Below, one piece after another: positions 34,024-43,174 of a stretch of 64,000 nucleotides of DNA (position 1 is the stretch's first letter; every line of letters begins with the position of its first letter). The translations under genes and the position numbers were made by a program. Location: assembly GCA_963675575.1 (NCBI GenBank), contig OY776378.1, forward strand, positions 1,550,001 to 1,614,000. The letters are read 5' to 3'. Source of the DNA: JAGLOK01 sp963675575 (lineage in GTDB: Bacteria > Bacillota > Clostridia > Christensenellales > UMGS416). The notes under the pieces are model-generated. The model saw nothing but the letters and a program-made list of their open reading frames with translations, was not told the origin of the DNA and searched no databases.

Positions 34024-36268
34024 TTACTATCACTTCCAAAATCTTTTTGGCAGCTCGTTTGTCCGAGTTTCCGGGACCGACGCACGATGGGCATCCGTCA
34101 AGGCAGTCGCAGTCGTCTATCATCTCAATTGCCTTCTCGTATATTTCGGTGTCGGCCTCATAGAGTTTTTGCGAAAATCCTATGCCGCCGGGAATATTAT
34201 CATATATAAATATGGTGGGAAGCGCGGTATATGTGGATCGCACTTGGAAAACGACGGAAATATCCGAGCTTTGGCACATAAGATACACTGGAGCGATGTT
34301 GCCCACGATGTATGATATGCCAAGCATAGCATTTTGGAATGTTTCCTTTTCATATAGTTCAAATATATCTTTGCACAGGCTCATCCAATAGGATGTTGTG
34401 TGCATCTCAAGCTCGGGCAGCTTCACCTTGCCCCAGCCCAAGTTTTCATGCGTGTCAAACTTTATCTTTTTAAACATGGTTACAAGTGATGTTACCATCA
34501 CCTCTCCCATGCTCTTTTGGATTATTTTTCCCATGTTTTGGAAGCAGTCCAAAACTTTTAGCGACACGGATAAATCAGCATCGGTATAATAATCCACATT
34601 TACCTTGCGAACATAAGCTTTTTTTTCATCAAAGTCCAGTTTTTCCACCTGATACTGAATTCCCTGCTGAAGATAAACGGCCTCTTCGTGCAAAAGCATA
34701 GGAACTGTAAATCTATCCATTTGCCCGATAACTTTTGGATTCGCTTTGTTTGTCTGTTCGATTATCACAAAGTTATCATTTGTAGCCGAGCGAAGGCTGA
34801 TGTCGCTGGACGGATATTCATCATTTGACCAATACCAAGTGTCACCGACATGCCGCAAAACATTTTGCTCTTCAAGATATTCCAAAATTTCCACAACCAC
34901 TTCATCACCGTATTTATCACCATCCTTAAAAGGTAGCTCAAATGCGGCGCATTTAATGTGATTTATTAATATAAATAAGTTATCTGGGTTTATTAGTCCG
35001 TTTTCGGGCGGCGAACCAAAAAAATATTCGGGATGGCGTATTATAAATTGTGAAAGCGGTGACGAGTCCGCAACCATCACGGTGGCTGATTCATCATTCC
35101 TGCGCCCGGCACGCCCTGATTGCTGCCAAGTGGATGATATCGTACCCGGATAGCCGCACATCACGCACGCCTCAATGGATCCGATGTCCACGCCAAGCTC
35201 CAATGCGTTGGTGGACACCACGCCTAAAATATCGCCATTGCGCAAACCTTTTTCTATGGCTCTTCGCTGTGTGGGAAGATATCCTCCCCTATAGCCTGCG
35301 ATGGCGTTGCTGCGCCCCAACGAGTCTGTCACCATTCGTTTTAAATATTTCACAAGCACTTCGACGGTCAAGCGGCTGCGCCCAAAAACTATTGTGGAGA
35401 TATCGTTGGCGATAAAGCGTGTGGCTATTTTGCGAGTCTGAAGCACGGAGCTTGCGCGTATGCCAAGCTGTTGGTTCACAACAGGCGGATTGTAGAATAT
35501 GAAGTTGCGTTTCCCGCTGGGCGCGCCATTTTCGTCGATTACAACAACATCTTCGCCGATAATCGCGCTTGCAAGCTCGCCGGGGTTTGCTATGGTAGCC
35601 GAACAGCATATAAACTGTGGCGACGAGCCATAAAACTCCATTACGCGCTTTAACCTGCGTATGACATTGGCCAAATGCGAGCCGAACACTCCTCTGTATG
35701 TGTGTATTTCGTCAATTACGACATATTTTATGTTTTCAAAAAGCTTTACCCACTTTGTGTGATGTGGCAATATACCTGAATGTAACATATCGGGATTGGT
35801 TACGACTATGTGACCTGCCTGGCGTATCGCTTTCCTCGCCGCGGCGGGTGTGTCACCGTCATATGTATATGTTTTAACATCTACATTTGCTTCCTGAATG
35901 ATTTCATACAGCTCGCTGACCTGATCAGCCGACAGCGCTTTCGTTGGAAAAAGATACAGCGCGCGGCTGGATTCATATTCGATAATCGAATTTAGCACAG
36001 GCATGTTATAGCAAAGCGTTTTGCCGCTTGCGGTGGGCGTCACGATTACCACGTTTTTGCCCTTTTCAAGCTCGTCCATCGCCGCTCTTTGGTGTATATA
36101 TGGTTTTTTTATACCGCGCCGTTCATAGGCGTTTACTATCTCATCGTGAATATGGTTTGGAAACTTCGCATAGCTAGCCTCACGCGCCGGAATCTCGTTC
36201 CAGTTCGTGACGTTTTGCATGAATGTGCTTTCGCTCTTTAATACATTTAAAAGCTGTGTTAAATTCAT
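34013..36268 (-). CDS. mrfA: MrfA (YprA) family DEXH-box helicase with DUF1998 domain
   Basis: The 751-residue helicase has RecA domain 1 with Walker A TPTASGKT and a DEIH box (VIDEIHTYRG), and RecA domain 2 with TNALELGVDIG and QSGRAGRR. The C-terminal DUF1998 region carries a Cys cluster (DCDCLDGCPSC, three or four Cys) expected to hold Zn or a cluster, as in MrfA. It is the helicase of the MrfAB excision pathway for interstrand or bulky DNA damage. Its ATG overlaps the thiI stop by one base (TAATG), and its 3' end overlaps mrfB. Confidence 0.92.
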   Translation of the reverse strand: MNLTQLLNVLKSESTFMQNVTNWNEIPAREASYAKFPNHIHDEIVNAYERRGIKKPYIHQRAAMDELEKGKNVVIVTPTASGKTLCYNMPVLNSIIEYESSRALYLFPTKALSADQVSELYEIIQEANVDVKTYTYDGDTPAAARKAIRQAGHIVVTNPDMLHSGILPHHTKWVKLFENIKYVVIDEIHTYRGVFGSHLANVIRRLKRVMEFYGSSPQFICCSATIANPGELASAIIGEDVVVIDENGAPSGKRNFIFYNPPVVNQQLGIRASSVLQTRKIATRFIANDISTIVFGRSRLTVEVLVKYLKRMVTDSLGRSNAIAGYRGGYLPTQRRAIEKGLRNGDILGVVSTNALELGVDIGSIEACVMCGYPGTISSTWQQSGRAGRRNDESATVMVADSSPLSQFIIRHPEYFFGSPPENGLINPDNLFILINHIKCAAFELPFKDGDKYGDEVVVEILEYLEEQNVLRHVGDTWYWSNDEYPSSDISLRSATNDNFVIIEQTNKANPKVIGQMDRFTVPMLLHEEAVYLQQGIQYQVEKLDFDEKKAYVRKVNVDYYTDADLSVSLKVLDCFQNMGKIIQKSMGEVMVTSLVTMFKKIKFDTHENLGWGKVKLPELEMHTTSYWMSLCKDIFELYEKETFQNAMLGISYIVGNIAPVYLMCQSSDISVVFQVRSTYTALPTIFIYDNIPGGIGFSQKLYEADTEIYEKAIEMIDDCDCLDGCPSCVGPGNSDKRAAKKILEVIVSDS

Positions 36269-37419
36269 TACACCATTTCCGCGGCCTCAACCGCTTCCTC
36301 AATCAATTTTTCCGCTTCAAGCTTTGCGACTTCTTTCATTATATCAGAAAGTCTTGGCTTTGTGGCAGGGTGCTCGGGCAAAAAGACCGTGCAGCAGTCC
36401 TCAAACGGTAATATCGAAGTTTCATAAGTGTCAATCTTGCGTGCCATTGCCATAATCTCTATCTTGTCCATCGCAATAAGTGGACGAAACACAGGCAAAT
36501 CCACTGAAGAATTTGACACTGCCAAAGATTCCATAGTCTGGCTTGCCACCTGTCCCAAACTTTCGCCGGTAATCAGAGCCTTACAGCCTTTTTGAATCGC
36601 CACGGCTTCCGCTATGCGCATCATGAAATAGCGCATGATGATTGTCATAAACCTATCTTGACAGTTTTTATGAATCTCTTCTTGTATCTTTGTAAACGGA
36701 ACTACATATAGCGTTATGTGTCCGCAATAGTTTTGCATAATGTCGCGCAAGTCTATAACCTTTTGCTTTGCGCGCTCGGAAGTGAAAGGGAAGCTGTGGT
36801 AATGCACGGCCGAAAGTGATAGTCCACGCTTTGCCATTAGGTATCCGGCCACCGGGCTGTCTATTCCCCCGGACAAAAGCAGCATGGCTTTTCCACCCGT
36901 TCCCACCGGCATTCCGCCCAAGCCGTCAAGCTTATCTATAAATATATAGCATTCCTCACGTACTTCCGCATATACCATATGGTCGGGGTTTTCCATTTTA
37001 ACCGAAAGCTCAGGAAAAGCATCCAGCATTTTTTCGCCAATGTAGGCCGCCAGCTTCATAGAACCCATTTTAAACGTCTTGTCGGCGCGCTTTGCCTGCA
37101 CCTTGAATGTTCCGCTTGTTATCCCCTGCTTTCGAGCCACATCTATAGCGGCCTTAACCAACGCGTCTTTGTCTTTATCGACTACATAGGCTACAGAAAC
37201 GGAATGCACTCCAAACACGTTGAGTACCGCGCTCACCAACTTTTGTTCGTTTTTAATGTCATATTCTCTGACATAGTATCTGCCACTGCGCATTGAAACT
37301 TCGCATTCAATGCCAATACAGGCGCGCTGAATCTGTTTTTTTAGCGCACGTTCAAAAAAGGGCCGATTTTTGCCCTTTAAATGTATTTCACCGTAACGTA
37401 TCAGTATAGCTTTTTTCAT
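36268..37419 (-). CDS. thiI: tRNA 4-thiouridine synthase ThiI (no rhodanese domain)
   Basis: ThiI adenylates U8 of tRNA and transfers sulfur to form 4-thiouridine; some homologues also serve thiamine thiazole synthesis. The 383-residue protein has an N-terminal ferredoxin-like domain, a THUMP domain (about 70-165) and a PP-loop ATPase (SGGIDSP at 183-189). The C-terminal rhodanese domain of the E. coli enzyme is absent, as in Bacillus, where sulfur comes directly from a dedicated cysteine desulfurase. That partner is the overlapping upstream gene (4-base overlap). Confidence 0.95.
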   Translation of the reverse strand: MKKAILIRYGEIHLKGKNRPFFERALKKQIQRACIGIECEVSMRSGRYYVREYDIKNEQKLVSAVLNVFGVHSVSVAYVVDKDKDALVKAAIDVARKQGITSGTFKVQAKRADKTFKMGSMKLAAYIGEKMLDAFPELSVKMENPDHMVYAEVREECYIFIDKLDGLGGMPVGTGGKAMLLLSGGIDSPVAGYLMAKRGLSLSAVHYHSFPFTSERAKQKVIDLRDIMQNYCGHITLYVVPFTKIQEEIHKNCQDRFMTIIMRYFMMRIAEAVAIQKGCKALITGESLGQVASQTMESLAVSNSSVDLPVFRPLIAMDKIEIMAMARKIDTYETSILPFEDCCTVFLPEHPATKPRLSDIMKEVAKLEAEKLIEEAVEAAEMV

Positions 37420-38567
37420 GTCTTTGAATACTTCCTCAACTTTTCTACATTTTGTTTTATAATTTGAAAGGCGGCTCTCGCCTCTTCAATATCATTATAT
37501 CGCGAAAAGCTTATCCGCACCGCACCGCCAATATAGTCTTCGTGCATTTCCATTTGCTTTAATGTGTTGCTTACTATATTTTTTTTGGATGAGCATGCAG
37601 AGCCTGTAGATATTATAAGTCCGTCATATTGGCAGGCGTGAAGAAGCGTTTCAGCATTAATCCCTTTAAACGCCATGCTTAAAATATGGTTCGAATAGCC
37701 TTCGTCAATGTTTATGCAAATAACGTCATCAATTTCATTTTGTATCTTATCGGCAAGATATGATTTCATCTGAGAAAACTTGTGATCTTTAATTTCATTA
37801 TACTCGGCAAGCTCAAAAGCTTTTGCAAAAGACAGTATGCCCGGGCTGTTCAATGTGCCGGAGCGATATCCCTCCTGCTGGCCTCCGCCATATGTAATGG
37901 GAGCAATCTTTTTTGGATTTTTAACATAAAGCGCGCCCACGCCCTTGGGTCCGTGTATTTTGTGCGACGAGAGTGAATACATGTCCACCCCAAGGTCGTC
38001 CAAATCCACCGGAATATTCGAATAGGCCTGTATTCCATCAGAATGAAAAAGCACTTTTTCATCCCTTGCTTTCGCTGCGCGCGAAAGATTTTTTATATCT
38101 TGAATAGCTCCTGTTTCATTATTAACGTGCATTATGCTGACAAGAAAAGTGTCATCGTTTATTGATTTCGCCAAATCATCCGCGCTTAAAAATCCACGCT
38201 CATCTACCGGAAGATAAGTTACCCCATAGCCTTTGCTTTCCAATTCCTTTAAGGTGTTTAACACTGCTGGATGCTCCACTCGAGACGAAATTATGTGCAT
38301 TTTGCGAGTTTTTTTAGCAGCTCCCAAAATTGCCATATTGTCGCTTTCTGTGCCGCCGGAGGTGAAAAATATTTTCCCTTTTTGGCAACCCAGTACCTTT
38401 AAAATATTCTTTGCCGTTTCATTTATCTCTGTTTCAATTTTAACCGCAGGGGTATATGCCGAGGACGCGTTGAAATAGAGATTCCTTGAATATTCTTCAA
38501 TCAAGTGAAGCGCTTCATTGCATATTTTTGTCGTTGCGGCATTGTCAAAATAAATTAATTCGCTCAT
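37416..38567 (-). CDS. Cysteine desulfurase (ThiI-partner, IscS/NifS type)
   Basis: This PLP enzyme takes sulfur from cysteine as a persulfide and hands it to ThiI. In the 383-residue protein the PLP lysine is K203 in SSHKIHGPKG, H99 in SRVEHPAVL stacks on the cofactor, and the active-site Cys is C325 in TGSACSSKKN, the short-loop arrangement of class I enzymes. It starts within the DUF6106-like gene (4-base overlap) and ends within thiI. Equivalent to the NifZ-ThiI pair of Bacillus by position and domain content. Confidence 0.95.
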   Translation of the reverse strand: MSELIYFDNAATTKICNEALHLIEEYSRNLYFNASSAYTPAVKIETEINETAKNILKVLGCQKGKIFFTSGGTESDNMAILGAAKKTRKMHIISSRVEHPAVLNTLKELESKGYGVTYLPVDERGFLSADDLAKSINDDTFLVSIMHVNNETGAIQDIKNLSRAAKARDEKVLFHSDGIQAYSNIPVDLDDLGVDMYSLSSHKIHGPKGVGALYVKNPKKIAPITYGGGQQEGYRSGTLNSPGILSFAKAFELAEYNEIKDHKFSQMKSYLADKIQNEIDDVICINIDEGYSNHILSMAFKGINAETLLHACQYDGLIISTGSACSSKKNIVSNTLKQMEMHEDYIGGAVRISFSRYNDIEEARAAFQIIKQNVEKLRKYSKT

Positions 38568-39121
38568 TTTTTTAGTTTCACTATCCTTGAATTGTATTTG
38601 TGCATCAGTTCTAAAAGTTCTTGATTTGCTTCAAAAATTACAAGAGCGGATTTTTCTTTCACCTTCACGAAAAGGAAAAATGTTTCAGCATCCGCGTTCA
38701 GAGCAGCCTTATACTTTTTTATGCTCTTCATTGATTCATATCTTTTATAAGCCGAAGAGGTTGTGTAGCCTCCCGCTTCCACTTCTTTCATGTAAAACTT
38801 GCAAAGCTCAACTCGCTTTACATTGTTTAAAACTTTGGCTATCTCCACAAAACCATTTGTAAAGCATATATCATAGTCGATTTTCATAAAGCCTCTCGAC
38901 CAAAAAAGCAAAAAAGTCAGTCCGGCAGACGCAATAAACATTATAAGTGAAACAAAATTCACACTGGTCGCACCCATCTCCTGATTTTGACCTATAATCT
39001 GAAAAAGAAAAGTAGCTGTTGCGATGCCAAGCAAAACCATCAAAAAAGAAGCAATAAAATAAAGGAGATTAAACAGTCCTCTATTCTTTCTTATAATGAT
39101 TACATCCAAAAAATCATCCAT
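38564..39121 (-). CDS. DUF6106-like membrane protein
   Basis: The 185-residue protein has two membrane helices near the N-terminus (residues about 20-45 and 58-75) and a cytoplasmic C-terminal domain of about 110 residues with KIDYDICFTNGFVEIAKV and NNVKRVELCKFY, a strand pattern like a small PH-type domain. It starts MDDFLDVIIIRKNRG, which I associate with DUF6106. First gene of the six-gene overlapping operon leading to cysteine desulfurase and thiI. Function unknown. Confidence 0.65.
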   Translation of the reverse strand: MDDFLDVIIIRKNRGLFNLLYFIASFLMVLLGIATATFLFQIIGQNQEMGATSVNFVSLIMFIASAGLTFLLFWSRGFMKIDYDICFTNGFVEIAKVLNNVKRVELCKFYMKEVEAGGYTTSSAYKRYESMKSIKKYKAALNADAETFFLFVKVKEKSALVIFEANQELLELMHKYNSRIVKLKK

Positions 39122-39236
39122 TGATATCTCCCTTTTTATTTGTTTTCCTGTTAATATTTTAACATGAAAATATGTTAAATAATAGTGAATAGTTTGTTAA
39201 GTTAACCAATTAACTGTTGTATACTTTTTTCTTATA

Positions 39237-39264
39237 GGTTATCATTCAATTTTAGAAGATAACC
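39237..39264 (+). promoter_or_regulatory. Inverted repeat upstream of the zinc-ribbon protein
   Basis: GGTTATC (39237-39243) and GATAACC (39258-39264) form a 7-bp inverted repeat 40 bases before the ATG at 39304. It could be an operator or leader hairpin. TTAGGAG at 39288-39294 is the RBS. Confidence 0.4.
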
Positions 39265-39303
39265 GAATTTAGATAAATTTCTCTTAAATTAGGAGCTATT
39301 CAT

Positions 39304-41148
39304 ATGAAATGTAATGTGTGCGGCGCATACAACAAAACTGAATATAAAAAATGCATAAGATGCGGTAACAGCCTTATGACTGATGAGCAATCCAAGAAAC
39401 AGGAAAAAATCTTGATAGAGCATCAGTCTCCCTTGAAAAACACGCCCACATTCCGTGAGGCTGTTATTATCGAAGAAAAAAAAGAAGAAGAAATAATAAA
39501 AGACATAAAACCAGGCACACATAATCAACTTCCTGATGATATGGATCTTTGGACCGGCAAACCCAAAAAGCACCACTTTAATGACCGAAAAAGAAAATCT
39601 GTGCCAGTTTTATCTTTGAAAGACGAATCTAATGAGTCCGAAGAAGAAGACCAACCAAAATCAAAAGTCAGCCATCCCAGCCGCACAAGAGACAAGACAA
39701 AGAGCTCCAATCTCAATAAAGTTTCTAAGTTGCGCGAAGGCCAGGAAGTGGAAGTTATACTCCCTCCTGAGCCTAAAAAGAAGCAAAAAAAAGAAAAAGT
39801 AAAGAAAAAAAGTAATCTGAAATGGGGTCGGATAGTATTAGTATCCTCTATGGCGGGAATCGTAATATTTGGGCTTATTATTGGATTTTTCTATCTGTTC
39901 AGAGGTGTGTTTTCCAGCGCTTCGCAGATCTTTGCCGGGCATGAAGAGATGCCAAATGGCGGCAGGCCACTGGTTGAACGTATAATGATAGATGGACAGA
40001 CATGGCATCAGATAACATTTTATGGTGAAGACGGCGAGCGCGTACACATAGACGAACCGATTAATGACTCGCTGTCCATACAAAACAATAAAACAATTCT
40101 TTATCTTGACGATTCCTCATTTATCCCCGAAGAGGACACTCAAGATGACTCAGCTGAATATGTAGAGGTGGCTTTAAAAGCTTCGCTTTTTTCTCAAGAA
40201 GGCGAAGAAATTCCGCTGAGTGTTGATTCGTATAGCATAGAAGTTCCCCTGTCCCCTCTTAAAATAGTATATCCAACAGAACCCGGAATGAAGGTTGATT
40301 ACACACAGGTGCTGGTTAAAATAAAAGTCGATTCCGGAAGTCGCGTGATAATAGACGACATTAACCTTACCGACATCGTCGACACTAACGGCTATGCGCA
40401 AAAATACGTAAATTTAAACGAAGGAGATAATGAAATATTAGTCGAAGTTGAAACATATAAGCACAGACGGCATACCGAGATAATTGAAGTAAGGCGGCCT
40501 ATACTGGACGTATCAATAGAGCTTAGCTCACCTCCCTCTACAAGCCATGAAGACGCGGTTTGGATTGAAGGCACAGTGGAGCCTAACGCAGAGGTTTTTG
40601 TGGACACTTCACGAGTGGCGGCAGATGTTTCTTATCCTGAAACAGTTACAGTTGAAAAAGACGACGGTACCACAGAAGTGCGAAAAAAATTCAAATTCAA
40701 GTACGCGCTGTCCTCTTTCGGATGGAACGATATAGAAATGTTGGTGGAAACACCGGATGGCAGAAGCGCCACCTTGATTCATCGCATCGAGCGAATTCCT
40801 GACCACCGGCTTTATACGCGTTCCGCCTGGCCTATGCAATATGATTATCTTTCACAATCAACAAGCGCACTTATAGGCCAAGTTTTTGTTTGCAACGGCA
40901 CAGTTATCAAGCGCGAAGACACCGACACTTCACGCATGTACCTTTTCGATGTAGGCGTTGATGGCTTGCAATACATCATGATCGAATACAACGGAAACCA
41001 AGATTTTGAAGTGGGCGAAAAATACTCGATATACGCTGATGTTACAGGCACATACGATAACTATCCCCTTCTTCAGGGCAGATTTATATATGACTGGGAA
41101 GAGCCGGAAGCCACAGATCCCCCTGCGGAGGAAACCGCCAATCCATAG
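39304..41148 (+). CDS. Zinc-ribbon, single-pass membrane protein with large extracellular beta domains
   Basis: The 614-residue protein has an N-terminal zinc ribbon with two CxxC pairs (CNVCGAY and CIRCGNS). A long charged, Lys/Glu-rich cytoplasmic linker (about 30-175) leads to one membrane helix (IVLVSSMAGIVIFGLIIGFFYLF), then about 400 extracellular residues with at least two Ig-like beta domains (VLVKIKVDSGSRVIIDD; VWIEGTVEPNAEVFV) and an OB-like C-terminal domain (LIGQVFVCNGTVIKRED). A Pro/Thr/Glu tail ends it. The layout is that of a cell-envelope sensor or scaffold. No catalytic motif. Monocistronic with its own terminator. Confidence 0.8.
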   Translation: MKCNVCGAYNKTEYKKCIRCGNSLMTDEQSKKQEKILIEHQSPLKNTPTFREAVIIEEKKEEEIIKDIKPGTHNQLPDDMDLWTGKPKKHHFNDRKRKSVPVLSLKDESNESEEEDQPKSKVSHPSRTRDKTKSSNLNKVSKLREGQEVEVILPPEPKKKQKKEKVKKKSNLKWGRIVLVSSMAGIVIFGLIIGFFYLFRGVFSSASQIFAGHEEMPNGGRPLVERIMIDGQTWHQITFYGEDGERVHIDEPINDSLSIQNNKTILYLDDSSFIPEEDTQDDSAEYVEVALKASLFSQEGEEIPLSVDSYSIEVPLSPLKIVYPTEPGMKVDYTQVLVKIKVDSGSRVIIDDINLTDIVDTNGYAQKYVNLNEGDNEILVEVETYKHRRHTEIIEVRRPILDVSIELSSPPSTSHEDAVWIEGTVEPNAEVFVDTSRVAADVSYPETVTVEKDDGTTEVRKKFKFKYALSSFGWNDIEMLVETPDGRSATLIHRIERIPDHRLYTRSAWPMQYDYLSQSTSALIGQVFVCNGTVIKREDTDTSRMYLFDVGVDGLQYIMIEYNGNQDFEVGEKYSIYADVTGTYDNYPLLQGRFIYDWEEPEATDPPAEETANP

Positions 41149-41167
41149 AATAAAAGATATATGTCAA

Positions 41168-41203
41168 ATAAAAAGCTTTCGGTTTATAATCGGAAGTTTT
41201 TTT
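41168..41203 (+). terminator. Terminator of the zinc-ribbon protein gene
   Basis: CTTTCG pairs with CGGAAG (one G-T pair) around a 9-base loop, with A4-G before and T7 after. Confidence 0.7.
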
Positions 41204-41281
41204 ATTATAAGCTTTCTGATTTACTTTACTAAATTAAAACTTAAGCAATATAAAAAACCTCTTTTTTGAGCCTATATCTTG

Positions 41282-41360
41282 TGGTATAATCTGTTTCGTA
41301 TATGTAAAAACGGGTAAACCGGCGGTCACATCCGCCAAGAGCCTTAAAAAATATCAGGAG
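41282..41360 (+). promoter_or_regulatory. Extended -10 promoter and leader hairpin of the scaffold/GGGtGRT operon
   Basis: TGGTATAAT at 41282-41290 is an extended -10. In the leader GGCGG TCACAT CCGCC (about 41320-41335) forms a hairpin, and AGGAGG at about 41356-41361 is the RBS of the gene at 41372. No T-run follows the hairpin. Confidence 0.5.
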
Positions 41361-41371
41361 GAATATACCAA

Positions 41372-42064
41372 ATGCAGTATACCCATGAAATTGAACAAAT
41401 GGTCTGCGTGAAAAAAGGTCCGCATCACGGTCCTTCACCAATCCCCGAAGAGGGTATGTGGGTGAAAGCCAAAGAGATTAAAGACATCTCAGGCTTTACA
41501 CACGGAGTGGGCTGGTGCGCACCACAGCAAGGCGCATGCAAGCTGTCACTAAACATCAAAGAAGGCATCATCCACGAGGCACTGGTTGAGACAATCGGCT
41601 GCACAGGCATGACTCACTCAGCCGCTATGGCAGCTGAAATTCTCGCCGGCAAAACACCGCTTGAAGCGCTAAACACAGACCTTGTGTGCGACGCTATCAA
41701 CACTGCTATGCGCGAGCTTTTCTTGCAGATAGCTTACGGACGCAGTCAGTCAGCTTACTCCGAAGGCGGACTTCCAATCGGCGCAGGACTTGAAGACCTT
41801 GGAAAAGGTTTAACTTCCGTTGTTGGCACAACTTACTCAACAGTTGCCAAAGGCGCTCGTTACCTTTCACTCGCTGAAGGCTACATCTTAAGCTTGGGCT
41901 TGGACGAAAACGATGAGATTATCGGCTATAAGTTCGTTCACCAAGGAAAAATGATGGACGCAATCAGAGCAGGCGTTGACGCTAACACAGCTTTGGAGAA
42001 AAACATCGGAACATACGGACGATATGCAGACGCGGTCAAATACATCGACCCGCGTAATGAGTAA
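41372..42064 (+). CDS. Iron-sulfur scaffold-like (NifU_N-like) protein paired with GGGtGRT protein
   Basis: The 230-residue soluble protein has a core that resembles the NifU/IscU N-terminal scaffold fold, with the Cys segment ETIGCTGMTHSAAMAAEILAGKTPLEAL and additional Cys residues (CVKKGPHHGP, GWCAPQQGACKL, LVCDAI). NCBI-style annotation often calls such proteins iron-sulfur cluster assembly scaffold proteins. It is always, to my knowledge, followed by a GGGtGRT protein, as here (10 bases downstream). What the pair builds or repairs is not known. Codon use is biased and regular, suggesting high expression. Confidence 0.78.
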   Translation: MQYTHEIEQMVCVKKGPHHGPSPIPEEGMWVKAKEIKDISGFTHGVGWCAPQQGACKLSLNIKEGIIHEALVETIGCTGMTHSAAMAAEILAGKTPLEALNTDLVCDAINTAMRELFLQIAYGRSQSAYSEGGLPIGAGLEDLGKGLTSVVGTTYSTVAKGARYLSLAEGYILSLGLDENDEIIGYKFVHQGKMMDAIRAGVDANTALEKNIGTYGRYADAVKYIDPRNE

Positions 42065-42074
42065 GGGGGGCAAC

Positions 42075-43076
42075 ATGGCTACATTTGAAGGTTATGACAG
42101 ACGAATAGAAAAAATCACCGAAGTTCTTAACGAATACGGCTTTGACAGCCTTGACGCCGCTAAAGAATATACTATAGAAAAAGGCTTGGACGTGGACACT
42201 ATCGTTCGCGAAGTACAGCCTATCGCTTTTGAAAACGCCGTATGGGCGTATACACTCGGAGCCGCTATTGCTCTCAAGAAAAACAGCGTGAACGCTTCTG
42301 AGGCCGCTAAAGCAATCGGCGTTGGCTTGCAGGCATTCTGCATTCCCGGCTCTGTTGCTGAAAACCGCAAGGTTGGTATCGGTCACGGAAACCTGGCAGC
42401 AATGCTGCTTTTGGAAGAAAACAAATGTTTCTGTTTTTGCGCAGGACATGAATCATTCGCGGCGGCGGAGGGCGCAATAGGCATCGCCCGCACAGCGAAC
42501 CAAGTGCGCTCAACACCTTTGCAGGTAGTTCTTAACGGACTTGGCAAAGACGCGGCTTACCTTATCTCAAGGATTAACGGCTTCACTTATGTTCAAACTC
42601 AGTTTGACTACTATACCGACGAGCTGACTGTTGTCAAAGAGATTCCTTATTCTGACGGCGAGCGTGCCGGCATCCGATGCTACGGCGCAGATGACGTTCG
42701 TGAAGGCGTTGCGATAATGATAAAAGAAGGCGTTGACGTTTCCATCACAGGAAATTCCACCAATCCCACCCGCTTCCAACACCCTGTTGTCGGCACTTAT
42801 AAAAAGTGGAGCATTGACAACGGCAAAACATACTTCTCCGTGGCTTCCGGCGGCGGCACAGGACGTACTTTGCACCCAGACAACATGGCGGCAGGCCCGG
42901 CATCTTACGGCATGACCGACACCATGGGCAGAATGCATTGCGACGCTCAGTTTGCCGGCAGCTCATCCGTTCCCGCTCACGTTGAAATGATGGGCTTGAT
43001 CGGCATGGGTAATAATCCCATGGTTGGCGCTAGTGTAGCGGTTGCTGTTGCTGTTGAGCAGGCGTTGACTAAATAA
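42075..43076 (+). CDS. GGGtGRT protein
   Basis: The 333-residue protein starts at ATG 42075 behind AAGGGGGG; an earlier in-frame ATG at 41976 lies within the upstream gene and has no RBS. The C-terminal motif SGGGTGRTLHPDNMAAGP names the family. An N-terminal helical region (RRIEKITEVLNEYGFDSL) is followed by a Cys-containing centre (LEENKCFCFCAGHES) and Gly-rich segments (GLIGMGNNPMVG). The family occurs in anaerobes beside a NifU-like scaffold; its chemistry is uncharacterised. The Gly-rich motif could bind a nucleotide or cofactor. Confidence 0.85.
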   Translation: MATFEGYDRRIEKITEVLNEYGFDSLDAAKEYTIEKGLDVDTIVREVQPIAFENAVWAYTLGAAIALKKNSVNASEAAKAIGVGLQAFCIPGSVAENRKVGIGHGNLAAMLLLEENKCFCFCAGHESFAAAEGAIGIARTANQVRSTPLQVVLNGLGKDAAYLISRINGFTYVQTQFDYYTDELTVVKEIPYSDGERAGIRCYGADDVREGVAIMIKEGVDVSITGNSTNPTRFQHPVVGTYKKWSIDNGKTYFSVASGGGTGRTLHPDNMAAGPASYGMTDTMGRMHCDAQFAGSSSVPAHVEMMGLIGMGNNPMVGASVAVAVAVEQALTK

Positions 43077-43114
43077 ATAGTATAGATATATAAAGCACAC
43101 TTTACTTGGATATA

Positions 43115-43148
43115 AAGAAAGACTTCTCAGAGATGAGAAGTCTTTCTT
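43115..43148. terminator. Long perfect bidirectional terminator
   Basis: A 14-bp perfect stem (43115-43128 / 43135-43148) with a 6-base loop lies between the GGGtGRT gene (plus) and the convergent gene at 43175. Confidence 0.9.
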
Positions 43149-43174
43149 CTTGATTATTTAAAATGGTATTTTAA

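Noticed and set aside
41320..41340. Riboswitch upstream of the scaffold/GGGtGRT operon
   Set aside because: Only one short hairpin without a terminator or known conserved core.
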